This document shows positions 1 to 11,885 of a stretch of 64,000 nt of DNA, piece by piece. The DNA is from Archivesica marissinica (lineage: Eukaryota; Mollusca; Bivalvia; Venerida; Vesicomyidae): NCBI GenBank assembly GCA_014843695.1, contig CM026398.1, positions 44,633,372 to 44,697,371 of the forward strand. Direction: 5' to 3'. The position numbers and the translations under genes were made by a program. The stretch's first letter is position 1; every line of letters begins with the position of its first letter. The notes beneath the pieces are model-generated. The model was not told where the DNA came from and did no database searches. It saw nothing but the letters and a program-made list of their open reading frames with translations.

Positions 1-241
1 CTCAGGACACAAAACATAGTTTTATCTACATTCTAAATCCATACACAGAACCTCAGGGCACAAAACATAGTTTTATCTACATTCTAAATCCATACACAGA
101 ACCTCAGGGCACAAAACATAGTTTTATCTACATTCTAAATCCATACACAAAACCTCAGGACACAAAACATAGTTTTATCTACATTCTAAATCCATACACA
201 GAACCTCAGGACACAAAACATAGTTTTATCTACATTCTAAA
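1..241. repeat. 51-bp minisatellite, runs in from left edge
   Basis: About 4.7 direct copies of a 51-bp unit; the motif CTCAGG recurs at 1, 52, 103, 154 and 205. Copies differ only at single positions (CAGGACAC or CAGGGCAC). The array is cut by the window start, so its true length is unknown. Confidence 0.95.
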
Positions 242-682
242 CAATATCATTATAATTTATTCCATCACAATCATAGAATACTATCAAAATAATATTAAGT
301 ATATTTAATTTTTCTATCAAATATGTTAACAACTTAAAATTATTCAAAGATGTACTTTGTGATAACATTTTCTTTACAGAACACTAGAAATCTAATAGCT
401 AATTTGGACACAGTTTAAATATTACGAATATCAAATTCCACGATGGTATCATTAACAATATAAAAGATTATTATCCATTTTGTTTTACAATACATGTAGA
501 TCAAGTGAAGTCAAATATTTTATTTACAATACACGTAGATCAAGTGAAGTCAAATATTTTATTTACATCTCTTTGTATGTACCACATTATATAAAATATT
601 TATCATAAACCAGATAAAAGTACATAGTATGTCTGGCTTAACAGAACTATAAGAAGCAGAACAATTATATGTATGTTCCATT
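242..682. other. AT-rich spacer, no gene seen
   Basis: No coding signal found. It holds a two-copy direct repeat of about 39 bp at 484-566 (ATGTAGATCAAGTGAAGTC and near copy). Confidence 0.6.
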
Positions 683-875
683 AATGTCAAACCCCTTGCG
701 GGGACCTAGACATGTTTTCCTGGGCAGGCTTAGCCGACCTAAGTGGTTAACCAGTACTAAGCAATGTGTGTGAGGTGCCTTGCTCAATGACACTACATAC
801 GTGGCCTGACCGAGTATTGAACCCGGGACCGCTCGATTCCAAATCCGACGCTCTACCACTGGACCACGGATGCCA
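683..875 (-). mobile_element. tRNA-derived SINE (family D-like)
   Basis: Read on the minus strand, the right end begins with a tRNA-like head: an A-box-like TGGTCCAGTGG followed about 35 bases later by a B-box-like GGTTCAATAC. The body (TTTCCTGGGCAGGC, GGTTAACCAGTAC on the plus strand) resembles the copies at 37369 and 48499. It is a retroposed Pol III-type element and not a functional tRNA, because the cloverleaf arms do not pair. Confidence 0.7.
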
Positions 876-1002
876 CGAACATGAACTGCATTATATGACA
901 ACCAACAACACATTGACAATGGCACACAGCTGCAGAATTGACAAAGTATTTAGTTGTCATATGACATCACCCACAGAGCAAACTAACTTATTTATTTTAT
1001 AC

Positions 1003-1142
1003 ACATTTATTTAGCTTGATTGAATAACAAGTTCTGACAACTTATATTAATCACTCTCAAGACCTCATTCCTGATGGAATCCATCACCACGAGGGAGAGA
1101 GAAGAGGCAATGTGGAATTTAAATGCCTTGCCTAAGGGCACT
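1003..1142 (-). mobile_element. SINE family C, 5'-truncated tail
   Basis: Matches in reverse complement the 3' two thirds of the fuller copy at 26991-27223: CTTAGGCAAGGCATTTAAAT, the GATGGATTCCATCAGGAATG block, and GAGAGTGATTAATATAAGTTG. The tRNA-like head is missing. Confidence 0.8.
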
Positions 1143-1210
1143 AACTTATTTCTTATTTATAAGTCAATATGACTTGTGTACACGTAAAACCAGTAAACAG
1201 ACACACACAG

Positions 1211-1869
1211 AGAAGATATAAAAGTTAAGTTAAACAAAAGTTAAGTTAAACTAAAGTTATAGAATGTAATTAGAAGCAGCTACAGCAGTAGAGACAGGCA
1301 TGGAAACAGAAGATATAAATGTTAAGTTAAACTAAAGTCATAGAATGTAAGTAGAAGCAGAGATGGAAACAGAATATATAAATGTTAAGTTAATCTAAAG
1401 TCATAGAATGTAAGTAGAAGCAGCTACAGCAGTAGAGACAGAGATGGAAACAGAAGATATAAATGTTAAGTTAAACTAAAGTCATAGAATGTAAATAGAA
1501 GCAGCTACAGCAGTAGAGACAGACATGGAAACAGAATATATAAATGTTAAGTTAAACTAAAGCCATAGAATGTAAGTAGAAGCAGCTACAGCAGTAGAGA
1601 CAGACATGGAAACAGAAGATATAAATGTTAAGTTAAACTAAAGTCATAGAATGTAAGTAGAAGCAGCTAGAACAGTAGAGACAGACATGGAAACAGAATA
1701 TATACATGTTAAGTTAAACTAAAGTCATAGACTGTAAGTAGAAGCAGCTAGAACAGTAGAGACAGACATGGAAACAGAAGATATAAAAGTTAAGTTAAAC
1801 TAAAGTCATAGAATGTAAGTAGAAGCAGCTAGAACAGTAGAGACAGACATGGAAACAGAAGATATAAAA
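1211..1869. repeat. 81-bp minisatellite
   Basis: About eight copies of an 81-bp unit containing GTTAAGTTAAACTAAAGTC and AGAAGCAGCTACAGCAG. One copy (about 1321-1375) lacks an 18-bp internal block. Drift between copies is a few percent. Confidence 0.93.
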
Positions 1870-2111
1870 TAATAAGATGCTAGAAGATAAGATAAAGTTG
1901 TATATGGAAACAGAAATCAAAATAGCAGATGGAAATGGAAGATATACTTGTCCGGTACAATCGTACAAATGTCATACTTAGAAACAAGCGACAATTACCT
2001 CAGATGTCTCGGAACCATCCTGGCAGCAGGTATTACAACCGAACATCACAACACAGTTTAACTTGCTTTTGACAGTTAAAATTCCAATAAATTACTTGTC
2101 AAAACACAAAT

Positions 2112-2336
2112 GAGTCAATATTCCAATCAAGTAGGCATCGAAACTGAGTTATTCCAATCAAGACTAGGCATCGAAACAAGAGTTAATATTCCAATAAAGT
2201 TTGCATCGAACCAATGGGTTAATATTCCAATAAAGTTTGCATCGAAACAATGGGTTAATATTCCAATAAAGTTTGCATCGAAACAATGGGTTAATATTCC
2301 AATAAAGTTTGCATCGAAACAGAGTTAAAATTCCAG
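2112..2336. repeat. 36-bp minisatellite with degenerate left edge
   Basis: Core copies of a 36-bp unit (TTAATATTCCAATAAAGTTT then GCATCGAAACAATGGG) from about 2190, preceded by two degenerate units. The period is a multiple of three, so both strands stay open (12-residue repeats). This is a by-product, not a gene. Confidence 0.92.
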
Positions 2337-2561
2337 TTTGGAAGATTAGATGCATGTAACATTTCAGAGACAAATTTCCAAATGAAATAAAGATCCGAAT
2401 AAAGTTATACATCCATTTGATGAATTAAGTGAGCACCATAATGGAGTTCTTAAAACTCAGTCACATCAATATCTAAATACACAATGCCTCAGGTTCGAAA
2501 CAGTAATAACAATTTGCAGCTTTACAGTATCCATTTTTAATGTCAGACAGATGCAACAGTT

Positions 2562-2804
2562 CTTTGATAGTATAATGGGTGCTGAAAAAATAATTTAAAA
2601 AATGTATAAAAGAAATATGTGCTTTGATAGAAGAATTGGGCTAAAAAAGTTTAAAAAATAAAATTTATAGAAAAGATAAAGCATGAATTATCTGTTCTAT
2701 ATTTTTATTTTCATGCTTTATCTTTTCTATAAGAAATTGTTTTAACTGATTTTAGCCAAATTTTTCAAAATTATTTTTTCAACACCCATTAATTACTACC
2801 AAAG
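2562..2804. mobile_element. Long foldback element (MITE-like palindrome)
   Basis: Two arms of roughly 110 bases form an imperfect palindrome around a 20-base centre near 2691-2710. Outer ends: CTTTGATAGTATAATGGGTG on the left, and on the right its approximate inverse, CACCCATTAATTACTACCAAAG. The inner arms include AGAAAAGATAAAGCATGAA and its inverse. A 4-bp CAGT lies next to each end, one base off on the left, so a target duplication is only possible. Confidence 0.75.
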
Positions 2805-3532
2805 CAGTGTTATGTCTTGTCTGTCTGTGTTTTAACGTGATTATAGAAATTGTATAGAATGATCGGAACATTGAGCCACATTGAGTTCGTTAGAGTAGCG
2901 ACTGTACACAATACACATTCACAATAATTAAACCCCAATAAACAATATAGCAAATAGCCAAGCCCGTTATGTTTTTATCAGATATCGGTGTACACACATG
3001 GATACATTTAACTGTTTGTCCCGAGGATAATTATACTATTCTGAACAAAGTTATTACAAAAATACATCGCGAACACCTTTGAAAACTGATTGACGGGAAA
3101 CAATTAACCAACAATCAATTTGTAATGTAGCGAAAAGCTCAATTTATTTATTATTCAAAGGGCAGGATATTTGACTACTCAGCGAGCAATGAAATTCATT
3201 GTAGACATTTTAACAATAAGAAGTTCTCTCATGGAAATTCAATAAAACGTCAAACCACAAGTGGATGTAGTTAAACATTGCTCTCGGAAACATTTTAATT
3301 TAACTTTATTATACTGTTACGGTATTGTAGAAATGGATGAATTTGCAAGATAGCAGTTTTCGTGAATCAACTATATGAGTTCCATGGTTAAGTCAGGCCA
3401 CGTATTGTTATACATGTGAATAATTTCTAAAGCCCAAGGGTGACAACTCTCATTCCTATGGAGAACTAAGTCTTGCAAAATAATATTATAAGAAGGAAAA
3501 GCCAAGAGTTCTGAAGGTTTTTTTTGTTTAAA
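2805..3532. other. AT-rich spacer, nothing recognised
   Basis: No open frame with coding character, no tandem repeat and no clear transposon ends seen on either strand. Confidence 0.5.
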
Positions 3533-3828
3533 TTTATTTATTTTACAACGATTGCGAAGCAAGTTCTAACAACTTATATTAATCACTCTCGTTAGCGCGG
3601 ATATGTGGTCATTCATGTGGGAGGAAACCAGAGTACCCGGAGAAAACCCACCTGTCCGATCTGGCGACCACAGTACAATCTCACATACTTCCCGGTCCGA
3701 GGATAGAACCCGGGTTGCATTGGTGGCGAATGATCACATTTACACTTTCATCTGCGCAAACAAGAGTGATTAATATAAGTTGTTAAAGCTTGTTTCGCGA
3801 TCATTGTAAAAATAAATAAAGTTTAAAC
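3533..3828. mobile_element. Head-to-head composite of two SINE family B copies
   Basis: The left part (about 3533-3727) reads as a minus-strand SINE B: inverse tail ACAACTTATATTAATCACTC, then the cell GTACCCGGAGAAAACCCACC and the inverse B-box ATAGAACCCGGGTTGC. The right part (about 3728-3828) is the same family's tail on the plus strand, GAGTGATTAATATAAGTTGT to AAAGTTTAAAC. The two tails make a large inverted repeat around the shared middle. Confidence 0.75.
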
Positions 3829-4600
3829 TTTAAAGGTATGACATATACACCATCAACAAAGTTTTAAAGGGAAATATACCTCCAGAACTGTCCACACATC
3901 ATTTACATCCAAAATATATATAGCAAATATAATCTGATCTATGGTAACTGCATAGCTTCATATTTTCAAGTTTCAATAACACAAAGGTACAATTTAGTTT
4001 CATCAAGTGATGCTTGCTACCTTCAAATACAGCAAATTTTAAGGGTTCTTTGGGAACAGATTGTAATTCTTTCTTTACTTATATAAAATACTGTAAATAT
4101 CATTCATCTACAATATTTTTGTGAAGAACCATTATACATGACAATTTTCTGAAACGACACTGTGGTTTATTCAAATACTTAGGCGAAAAATCCAAGTACG
4201 GTACTAGGTCCCTAAATTAAATAGCGCAACAATCTCATGTCATAATCTAGTTAGTGTCATAGAAACAGACCGCTCTATAAAGAGTCCTCTATATAGACAA
4301 AGTGTGCAGTTATGCGGTGGTGACTTTAAATGAATTTTAACACTCGGTCAAAGTGTGCTAATTCTTGACACTCGGTGTAGCATTGTATCAGGTGCTGATA
4401 TTGGTTAACTTGTTGACTTTCATTGTTCTGTTACCCTATATATATATAGTGTGTACATTTGTATTAATGCTACCTCCAGGTAATAGAAACAATGAAAATC
4501 AACAAGTACATATATATATAAATATATACATAAATACATATATACAACAGAAATGATAATATCACAGTTGTAAAATGTCATTTCTCCCTATTGTGTGTGT
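3829..4600. other. Spacer, no gene seen
   Basis: AT-rich. A TA-rich low-complexity stretch sits at about 4437-4545. No exon or transposon end recognised. Confidence 0.5.
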
Positions 4601-4858
4601 TTTACATTTATTTATCGTCGCTACCGGTTGCCCATATGAGCGACGCCTCCTGAAGAGATTAGTCATTTTAGATTTTGGAGGATAGTGCATGATACAGACA
4701 GAGACCCATTCCAGAGTCTCCTCTGGTTCTTTTACGTGCACGGTGTAAAGCACCGACACGAGACCTCGGTTTAACGTCCCATCTGAAAGACTGTTAATTT
4801 TATTAGGGTCAGACGGGGGATCGAACCTGCATGTTACCACTGGATTACAGATCTGTCG
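4601..4858 (-). mobile_element. SINE family E (internal deletion near head)
   Basis: Minus-strand copy of the E family. Plus-strand landmarks in order: TTTATTTATCGTCGCTACCG, CCCATATGAGCGACGCCTCC, TCTGGTTCTTTTACGTGCAC, CTGTTAATTTTATTAGGGTC, then an inverse tRNA-like head. The head has lost the stretch between GAACCTGC and TGTTACCACTGG, so box B is damaged. Confidence 0.85.
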
Positions 4859-4948
4859 TCATACCTTTATACTTGCAGTCCATTATTATTAATATTGGAC
4901 TGGTGTGAAAAGACCAGAGTATTATATTAAATTATACACGTACATGTA

Positions 4949-5205
4949 CGTCTCCGTGGCACAGTGGTTAAGGTGTCCGCCTACGGAGCGGGAGGTCGAA
5001 GGTTCGAATCTCGTCAGGGGTTCGTTCTGATATGGCCGGTTGGTGAGCCGCCAGCTAGTTAAATAATGGTTACCGATTGCCTACCAGCCTGGCGCCTGGC
5101 ATACAAGCATAGGATTCGGGAAGTACCGATGTTCATAAAAAGAGGTGTCTCATAAGTCAGAAATGACTGGCCCTTTAAATAGGGGTGACACTATAATAAA
5201 CAAAC
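4949..5205 (+). mobile_element. SINE family F, full-length looking
   Basis: Starts with a well-preserved tRNA-like head: A-box region GTGGCACAGTGGTTAAGGTG and B box GGTTCGAATC with spacing like a real tRNA. A tRNA-unrelated body follows (TGGTGAGCCGCCAGCTAGTT) and a tail with AATAAACAAACG. It is the best preserved Pol III promoter in the window, but no tRNA 3' half follows. Confidence 0.8.
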
Positions 5206-5719
5206 GCTTTACGCTTTTTTACTGTACGAAATTAACAATTTTAATTAGTAGGATCTTGTTATATAAGTGTGTATTTTAAGTAAGATATAAGCCTCAAACG
5301 TATCCAATATGTAAAATATTGGTACTGTCTTTGGCACTACGCGTCTCACACAGTCCAATACGGGGAGCGCTGTAAATAATGTTGTTATAACTTGTAGCCC
5401 AACCCATGTGCTTTTTTTCCCTTGACAAAACAAATGTATCATATACTGCAATCATATAATTACATATTAATCTCTGATTTGTTCTTAGTATTGTATGTAT
5501 ATATGTAATGTATTGTATGTATATATGTAATGTATTGTATGAAAAAATGCAATAAAATATTATTTTTAAAAAAAAGTCCAATAGTTTACATATTGGATCG
5601 TTTTCGGCTTATATCCTATACATATTCGCCAATTCATTGAATAGTCAATCCTATTAGGCAAGATGTATGTTTATCCATCCATTAACAACGTGATTGATGA
5701 TTTATAACTTCACATAAAC
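5206..5719. other. Spacer with short 23-bp duplication
   Basis: No gene recognised. At about 5490-5542 TATTGTATGTATATATGTAA is present twice in tandem, with a partial third copy. Confidence 0.5.
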
Positions 5720-5721
5720 TA

Positions 5722-5899
5722 CAGTCAAACCTCAGTTAGTGGTCACCTCCATTAAGCAGCCAACCTGTATTAAGCAGCCAGTTTCCAGATTCCCAATATG
5801 TTGTTTTATTATATATTTTACCTCTATTAAGCAGCCACCTGTGCTAAGCAGCTACTTTCTGTGATTCCCTTGGCTGGCTGCTTAAGACAGATTTGACTG
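5722..5899. mobile_element. TA-target MITE (CAGTCAAACCT family)
   Basis: Ends are inverted (CAGTCAAACCT and its approximate inverse AGATTTGACTG) and flanked by TA. The body carries repeated TTAAGCAGCC words. Related copies lie at 29331, 49421 and 50466. The TA target suggests mobilisation by a Tc1/mariner-type transposase; that part is inference. Confidence 0.75.
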
Positions 5900-5902
5900 T
5901 AG

Positions 5903-6777
5903 TTCAGTAAAAATGTGAGAAAATCTCTAAATGCTATGATGAAATAGGTTTGTTGTTTTCTTTCATTATTATCCTATTCTAAATATGCAAATATAATGAA
6001 AAACCAACATGAAGCAAAAAAATTACGCGACACTGTAGTTCTCCAAATTTGAGGTATTTTAATTAAAAACTATAAAAGTTTCAAAGATTCACAGTATAGC
6101 AATGGAGGCTGATAATAAACATCTGCTTTGTTATACAGTTACATCTTTTATAAATAAACCAAGGACAAAACAAAAATATTCCATACAATATTCCATACAA
6201 TATTCCTTACAATATTCCATACAATATTCCATATTTTTATAGCACATTTAAATAAATAAAAACACATGGGCTTTTCTTACTTAAAAGCTCTTCCTGTCCA
6301 TGCCAATCCTGTCTGAATATAACTTCCCGATAATCACACATTTGGTATTTAATATCACATTAATACACAAAATTCCTTTACTAAATCCTTAATAGATATT
6401 AATGAAAATACAAACCCTGTTTAAATTACACAATATCAGAAAGTAAACATACAAAACAACATAAAGAAAGAATTATAATTGGACATAGAAAGCAAACATC
6501 ATTGTTCACAAAAGAAGGGATTAGAAAATATACCCTGTATTTTATGAAAAGAACTTTTTTCTGCAAACTTAACAATTTGAATGAAATGGCATTTGGATGG
6601 ACATTTAAGCAGTTTATTTTAAACTGAAGACCCAATTAGAGTTGCGGCCATTATAACTTAATTGCTTGATTTTCATCCCCGCCCATCTCTCTTTCTTAAT
6701 TTTGACCTATAGAATGAATTTTGGAAATATTTATTAAAACAATGTCACTTCAACCCCAATTTTGAACAAAATGCAGA
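5903..6777. other. Spacer with 12-bp microarray
   Basis: No coding signal. About five copies of TTCCATACAATA lie at 6175-6235. The rest is AT-rich with no recognised element. Confidence 0.5.
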
Positions 6778-7257
6778 TGACGATGAAGCACCTTCTAATG
6801 GCCTTACACTAACTACGACATAGCTCTACTGATTATCCTATGTGGAGGACGATGAAGCAACTTCTAATGGCCTTACACTAACTACGACATAGCTCTACTG
6901 ATTATCCTATGTGGAGGACGATGAAGCAACTTCTACTGGCCTTACACTAACTACAACATAGCTGTACTGATTACCCTATGTGGAGGACGATGAAGCAACT
7001 TCAAATGGCCTTACACCAACTATGACATAGCTCTACTGATTATCCTATGTGGAGGACGATGAAGCAACTTCTACTGGCCTTACACTAACTACAACATAGC
7101 TGTACTGATTACCCTATGTGGAGGACGATGAAGCAACTTCTAATGGCCTTACACCAACTATGACATAGCTCTACTGATTACCCTATGTGGAGGACGATGA
7201 AGCAACTTCTAATGGCCTTACACTAACTACAACATAGCTCTACTGATTACCCTATGC
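6778..7257. repeat. 69-bp minisatellite
   Basis: About seven copies of a 69-bp unit (GACGATGAAGCAACTTCTAA, then CCTATGTGGAG). Variants fall into types (ACGACATAGCTC or ACAACATAGCTG) that alternate, which suggests two-unit amplification. Confidence 0.93.
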
Positions 7258-7335
7258 ATGTTCTGCTTACAGATTAGGAGGGGCATAATCCCATTAAATG
7301 TTAAACCCTTTCTCACATAGAGATACTACAATATA

Positions 7336-7598
7336 CAGGCGCGTAGCTAGGCCTAAATATGGTTTACTCACCATCCTAGGGGGGTCCCCCCGCTATATGG
7401 TCTCGGGTGACTATTGCCTACTATGAACATCAGCTACAATCAATATCTGTTCGCATTTATTCATGTCTGCTTTCTTGTGAATGATCAATGTCAGTGCCCC
7501 CTTACCCCCTTACGATCCAGTTTTTATTGCATTTTTCGCAACTGTCAAAATAAAATCTTACGCACGTGCGTACATGCGTACGCCTAGCTACGTGCCTG
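7336..7598. mobile_element. 263-bp TIR element with 5-bp target duplication
   Basis: Inverted ends CAGGCGCGTAGCTAGG and (inverse of the right end) CAGGCACGTAGCTAGG match at 15 of 16 positions. The direct repeat ATATA lies outside both ends (7331-7335 and 7599-7603). There is no coding capacity. Similar end sequences recur at about 28750, 30160 and 17700. Superfamily not assigned. Confidence 0.7.
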
Positions 7599-7871
7599 AT
7601 ATAAGTAATTTAGATTTGTGCTGATATACTACAATATCTCCATACAAATATGAGCCGAGTTCAAGGCTGTCGAGTTTCAAACAACATATTCTGAAATATT
7701 TGTGCGGATATCCGTGTCCCACACCGGTTCATGCTGATGGATAATCCTCTCCCACTTGATCATACTGGCCAGGACACCTTTTATTGCGAATACGGTTAAT
7801 CTGAGGTCAAATTTAACTTTCTTCCTATTGGACCAATCTTCGTTTCATTGTTTTTATCGTTGTTGTTGTTG

Positions 7872-8147
7872 TTTTACGTTTATTTATCATCGCTACCGGT
7901 TGCCCATATGAGCGACACTTCCTGAAGAGATTAGTCATTTTAGATTTTGGAGGATAGTGCATGATACAGAGAGAGACCCATTCTAGAATCTCCTCTGGTT
8001 CTTTTACGTGCACGGTGTACAGCACCGACACGAGACCTTGGTTTAACGTCCCATCTGAAAGACTGTTAATTTTATTAGGGTCGATCGAACCTGCGATCCC
8101 TAGATTACCAGTCCAGCGTGTTACCACAGGACTACAGATCCGTCTGT
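7872..8147 (-). mobile_element. SINE family E
   Basis: Minus-strand copy with all landmarks of the family and an intact inverse head ending ACTACAGATCCGTCTGT. The A box reads TAGTCCTGTGG and the B box GGTTCGATCGA on the minus strand; a few bases are lost just after box B. Confidence 0.85.
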
Positions 8148-8624
8148 TTTGTTTTTATTGACGCTGAAATAGTATATATATGTAATTGCATATTTCTGGA
8201 CAAAATACGCCAATGTTACTATGAAAGCGTCCATCAGACACAGACAATTACAGCTTTACAAGTGTGCGTATATAGGCCTACCTGCCTGAATAAAATAGAC
8301 CAATTGTACTAAAATGGTATAAATGTTGAAAGTGGACAATATGTTCGCCATTCAAATTTGGTCAGTTTTACATATTAAATAAATTTCTGATATTGATTTC
8401 AGCAAAAAGAATTATTCTGAGACGCTATCAGCCTATCATTACAAACAGAGATAAAAGTAGTTCCGTCAAATTTGTGTAATGGGATGGTCACACGAGAGTT
8501 AAAGATAAGTGTCACGTGGACGTATGGATAATGAAATTTCACATCATCACGGCGGAACTATAGCTGGAAATTTAATTGTGTCGTGGTCAGTAGTTGTGTG
8601 AGAAAATTATATTCCATATCAACA
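8148..8624. other. Spacer, no gene seen
   Basis: No exon, transposon end or tandem repeat recognised. Confidence 0.5.
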
Positions 8625-9276
8625 GCAGACATATACACATATACAAATATACACAGACATACAAATATACACATATACAAATATACACAGACATACAAAT
8701 ATACACAGACATACAAATATACACAGACATACAAATATACACAGACATACAAATATACACAGACATACAAATATACAAATATACACAGACATACAAATAT
8801 ACACAGACATACAAATATACACAGACATACAAATATACACATATACAAATATACACAGACATACAAATATACACAGACATACAAATATACACAGACATAC
8901 AAATATATACAGACATACAAATATACACAGACATACAAATATACACAGACATACAAATATACACAGACATACAAATATACACAGACATACAAATATACAC
9001 AGACATACAAATATACACAGACATACAAATATACACAGACATACAAATATACACAGACATACAAATATAACACAGACATACAAATATACACAGACATACA
9101 AATATACACAGACATACAAATATACACAGACATACAAATATACACAGACATACAAATATACACAGACATACAAATATACACAGACATACAAATATACACA
9201 GACATACAAATATACACAGACATACAAATATACACAGACATACAAATATACACAGACATACAAATATACACAGATA
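8625..9276. repeat. 18-bp minisatellite
   Basis: About 36 copies of TATACACAGACATACAAA, with variant units TATACACATATACAAA. The period is a multiple of three, so long frames run on both strands with six-residue repeats (for example TQTYKY). These are artefacts. A single inserted base near 9068 shifts the frames. Confidence 0.95.
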
Positions 9277-9853
9277 CACATACCTTTTCTTAGAATATAT
9301 ATGTAATCCCAAACACTAAAAATGATATCAATTTGCAAGAGGAAAATGTTCACATATTTATCATAATTAAACATTAAAAACTGTGTTGATAATTAATTGT
9401 ACAATAGTATATAATGCATCTCTTTGTAGTAAATGTGACATCAAATGTGACATCACAGCATCTATGAATCATAAACCAGTAAAACCACAGACTATAAAAG
9501 AAAATCAAAAGATCTGCATATTACAGTCGAAAACAATAAATAAATGTTCACAATCAGTCACATCACACATAACACCTACTTCATTCTATATGTTCTTAAT
9601 ATTCTAAACACATTGTTGAATCATGACATGCTTCTGTTTCTAAAAATTGTACACGTTTTTTGATAACCATCCCGAATTTACGCTGATTAATAATGCAGTA
9701 CAAGACACCCACACACTAGTTGTTAAACAATTGATAACCACAGGCACCTGAAGTCTCAACAATAGACAAATAAAACATGATCTTATATTTTATGATACCC
9801 CTCCCACCTACCATAACATTACTGACAAATACTTCTCCTTATCTCACCTTTGC
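9277..9853. other. Spacer, no gene seen
   Basis: AT-rich, nothing recognised apart from a short AAATGTGACATC duplication at about 9430-9455. Confidence 0.5.
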
Positions 9854-10093
9854 TTAACCCTTTCAACACCAAGTAACTCACATGGACTGGTCCATGATAT
9901 TCATAAATCAATAAATGAATCAGAAAATCACATTTGGACAAGTTCATTTATCAAAATGGGTAATTATGTCTAAAAATAGTCATATCACTGGCAAAAAGTG
10001 CAGATCCTGATGAGACGGCTCGTCACGAGCCGGCTCATCTGGATCTACACTTTTTGTAAGCCTATTTAGAGGTCTGTGGTGTTGAAAGGTTAA
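9854..10093 (-). mobile_element. TTAA MITE family 1
   Basis: Ends are TTAACCCTTTCAACACCAAG and (inverse right end) TTAACCTTTCAACACCAC. The central hairpin is GAGACGGCTCG-TCA-CGAGCCGGCTC in this orientation. Other copies are at 13971, 25882 and 32958. TTAA targets and CCCTTT-type ends match piggyBac-like non-autonomous elements. Confidence 0.85.
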
Positions 10094-10596
10094 AGCGACA
10101 CTACATCGGTGAAAACGCAAATTTCCGCAGAATCTAATTTCCTATTACATAGTTAATTTTTCCCCCAAATATTTGCCTCAGAAACTGTGCATTTCAACTA
10201 ATAAACAAACGTATACGCGGCTTGTTGACATACAAAATTATGTAAATAGGGTCGATATCCATGCGTAATTAATATAACACGTGTATCTTGAATAACACGA
10301 TTTATGGTACAGATTTATCGGTATATCTCATATTTGTGTCTATGCATATCTATTTGTAGACTAATCTTAGTTAAATTATCTCTAAACGATAATATCATGC
10401 GTTTAGTATCGACTCCAATAACAAACAAACATCAATTCAGTAGCGTGGAGGATCGATATATGAAATCATACTTTCACAGTTTGTAAACCAGTTGTAAACA
10501 GTGTTCAAATGTATTCGGAAGAATTTGCAGTAGCAATGCATTTATACGTGAACAAATGTATTCATTTTTGCTTTTTGAGATGTAATGTCGCTTTAA
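10090..10596. mobile_element. 507-bp TTAA TIR element sharing its TTAA with the neighbour
   Basis: Left end TTAAAGCGACACTACATC and inverse right end TTAAAGCGACATTACATC match at 17 of 18 positions, and TTAA lies at both outer ends. Its left TTAA (10090-10093) is also the right TTAA of the family 1 MITE at 9854-10093. There is no credible protein inside. Confidence 0.75.
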
Positions 10597-10718
10597 AGCT
10601 CCACGATCTAGAAAGATCTCTCTATTTATAAAAAAAAAAAAATTCTTTATAAGAACTACAATACTGGAGATAACTATTATTAGTGTTTGTCTTAGTAAAG
10701 TGGATTAATTTTTAAGCT

Positions 10719-11556
10719 GATGAAACTCCAAGCTCCTGTGAAACTAACGTATCAATGAGAATAATGAAACTCCAAGCTTCTGTGAAACTAACGTATCAAT
10801 GAGAATAAAACATGTACATGGATGAAACTCCAAGCTCCTGTGAAACTAACGTATCAATGAGAATAAAACATGTACATGGATGAAACTCCAAGCTCCTGTG
10901 AAACTAACGTATCAACGAGAATAATGAAACTCCAAGCTCCTGTGAAACTAATGTATCAACGAGAATAATGAAACTCCAAGCTCCTGTGAAACTAACGTAT
11001 CAACGAGAATAATGAAACTCCAAGCTCCTGTGAAACTAACGTATCAACGAGAATAATGAAACTCCAAGCTCCTGTGAAACTAATGTATCAACGAGAATAA
11101 TGAAACTCCAAGCTCCTGTGAAACTAACGTATCAACGAGAATAATGAAACTCCAAGCTCCTGTGAAACTAACGTATCAACGAGAATAATGAAACTCCAAG
11201 CTCCTGTGAAACTAATGTATCAACGAGAATAATGAAACTCCAAGCTCCTGTGAAACTAACGTATCAACGAGAATAATGAAACTCCAAGCTCCTGTGAAAC
11301 TAACGTATCAATGAGAATAATGAAACTCCAAGCTCCTGTGAAACTAACGTATCAATGAGAATAATGAAACCCCAAGCTCCTGTGAAACTAATGTATCAAT
11401 GAGAATAATGAAACTCCAAGCTCCTGTGAAACTAATGTATCAATGAGAATAATGAAACCCCAAGCTCCTGTGAAACTAATGTATCAATGAGAATAATGAA
11501 ACTCCAAGCTCCTGTGAAACTAACGTATCAATGAGAATAAAACATGTACATGGACA
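10719..11556. repeat. 44-bp minisatellite
   Basis: About 18 copies of a 44-bp unit with CTCCAAGCTCCTGTGAAACT and GTATCAACGAGAATAATG. Three units (two near the left end, one at the right end) carry an extra AAACATGTACATGG block. Point variants (AACGTATC or AATGTATC) recur in clusters, as expected from unequal exchange. Confidence 0.95.
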
Positions 11557-11885
11557 CTTTCATGTAATACGTACATAGGAATTTAACTTATTCTACGTCA
11601 GTTCGTTGCACTTCTTGCTTATATGCTCATGCAATCCAGCATGCTTTACCAAACCTGTCAATAATTCAGTGTTCAATTTCACTACAACAAACTCATAGAT
11701 CAGATCAATTAATTGTCTTTGTCAGGTGATATTGCTGAACCATGATCATGTTCAATTGTAGGTTAATGAGTGCTTCAAACACATGGCAGACAGTTAGTAT
11801 AACTACTGATACAAAATCTCAAAGAAAACAATTAACAAACTTAAAAGACTGGCCTAGATATCAAATTACTTATGTAACAACTGGT
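11557..11885. other. Spacer, no gene seen
   Basis: Unremarkable AT-rich sequence. An 88-codon open frame overlapping it runs on into the SINE at 11886 and is not supported as a gene. Confidence 0.5.

Noticed and set aside
4949..5022. tRNA-like head with good A and B boxes as a tRNA gene
   Set aside because: The acceptor and anticodon arms do not close, and a SINE body follows; the same applies to all other tRNA-like heads here.
8558..9374. Long open frames on both strands (about 240 residues) of YICMSV/TQTYKY repeats
   Set aside because: They are translations of an 18-bp tandem repeat without stops; no signal peptide, domain, splice or start context, and all phases are open.
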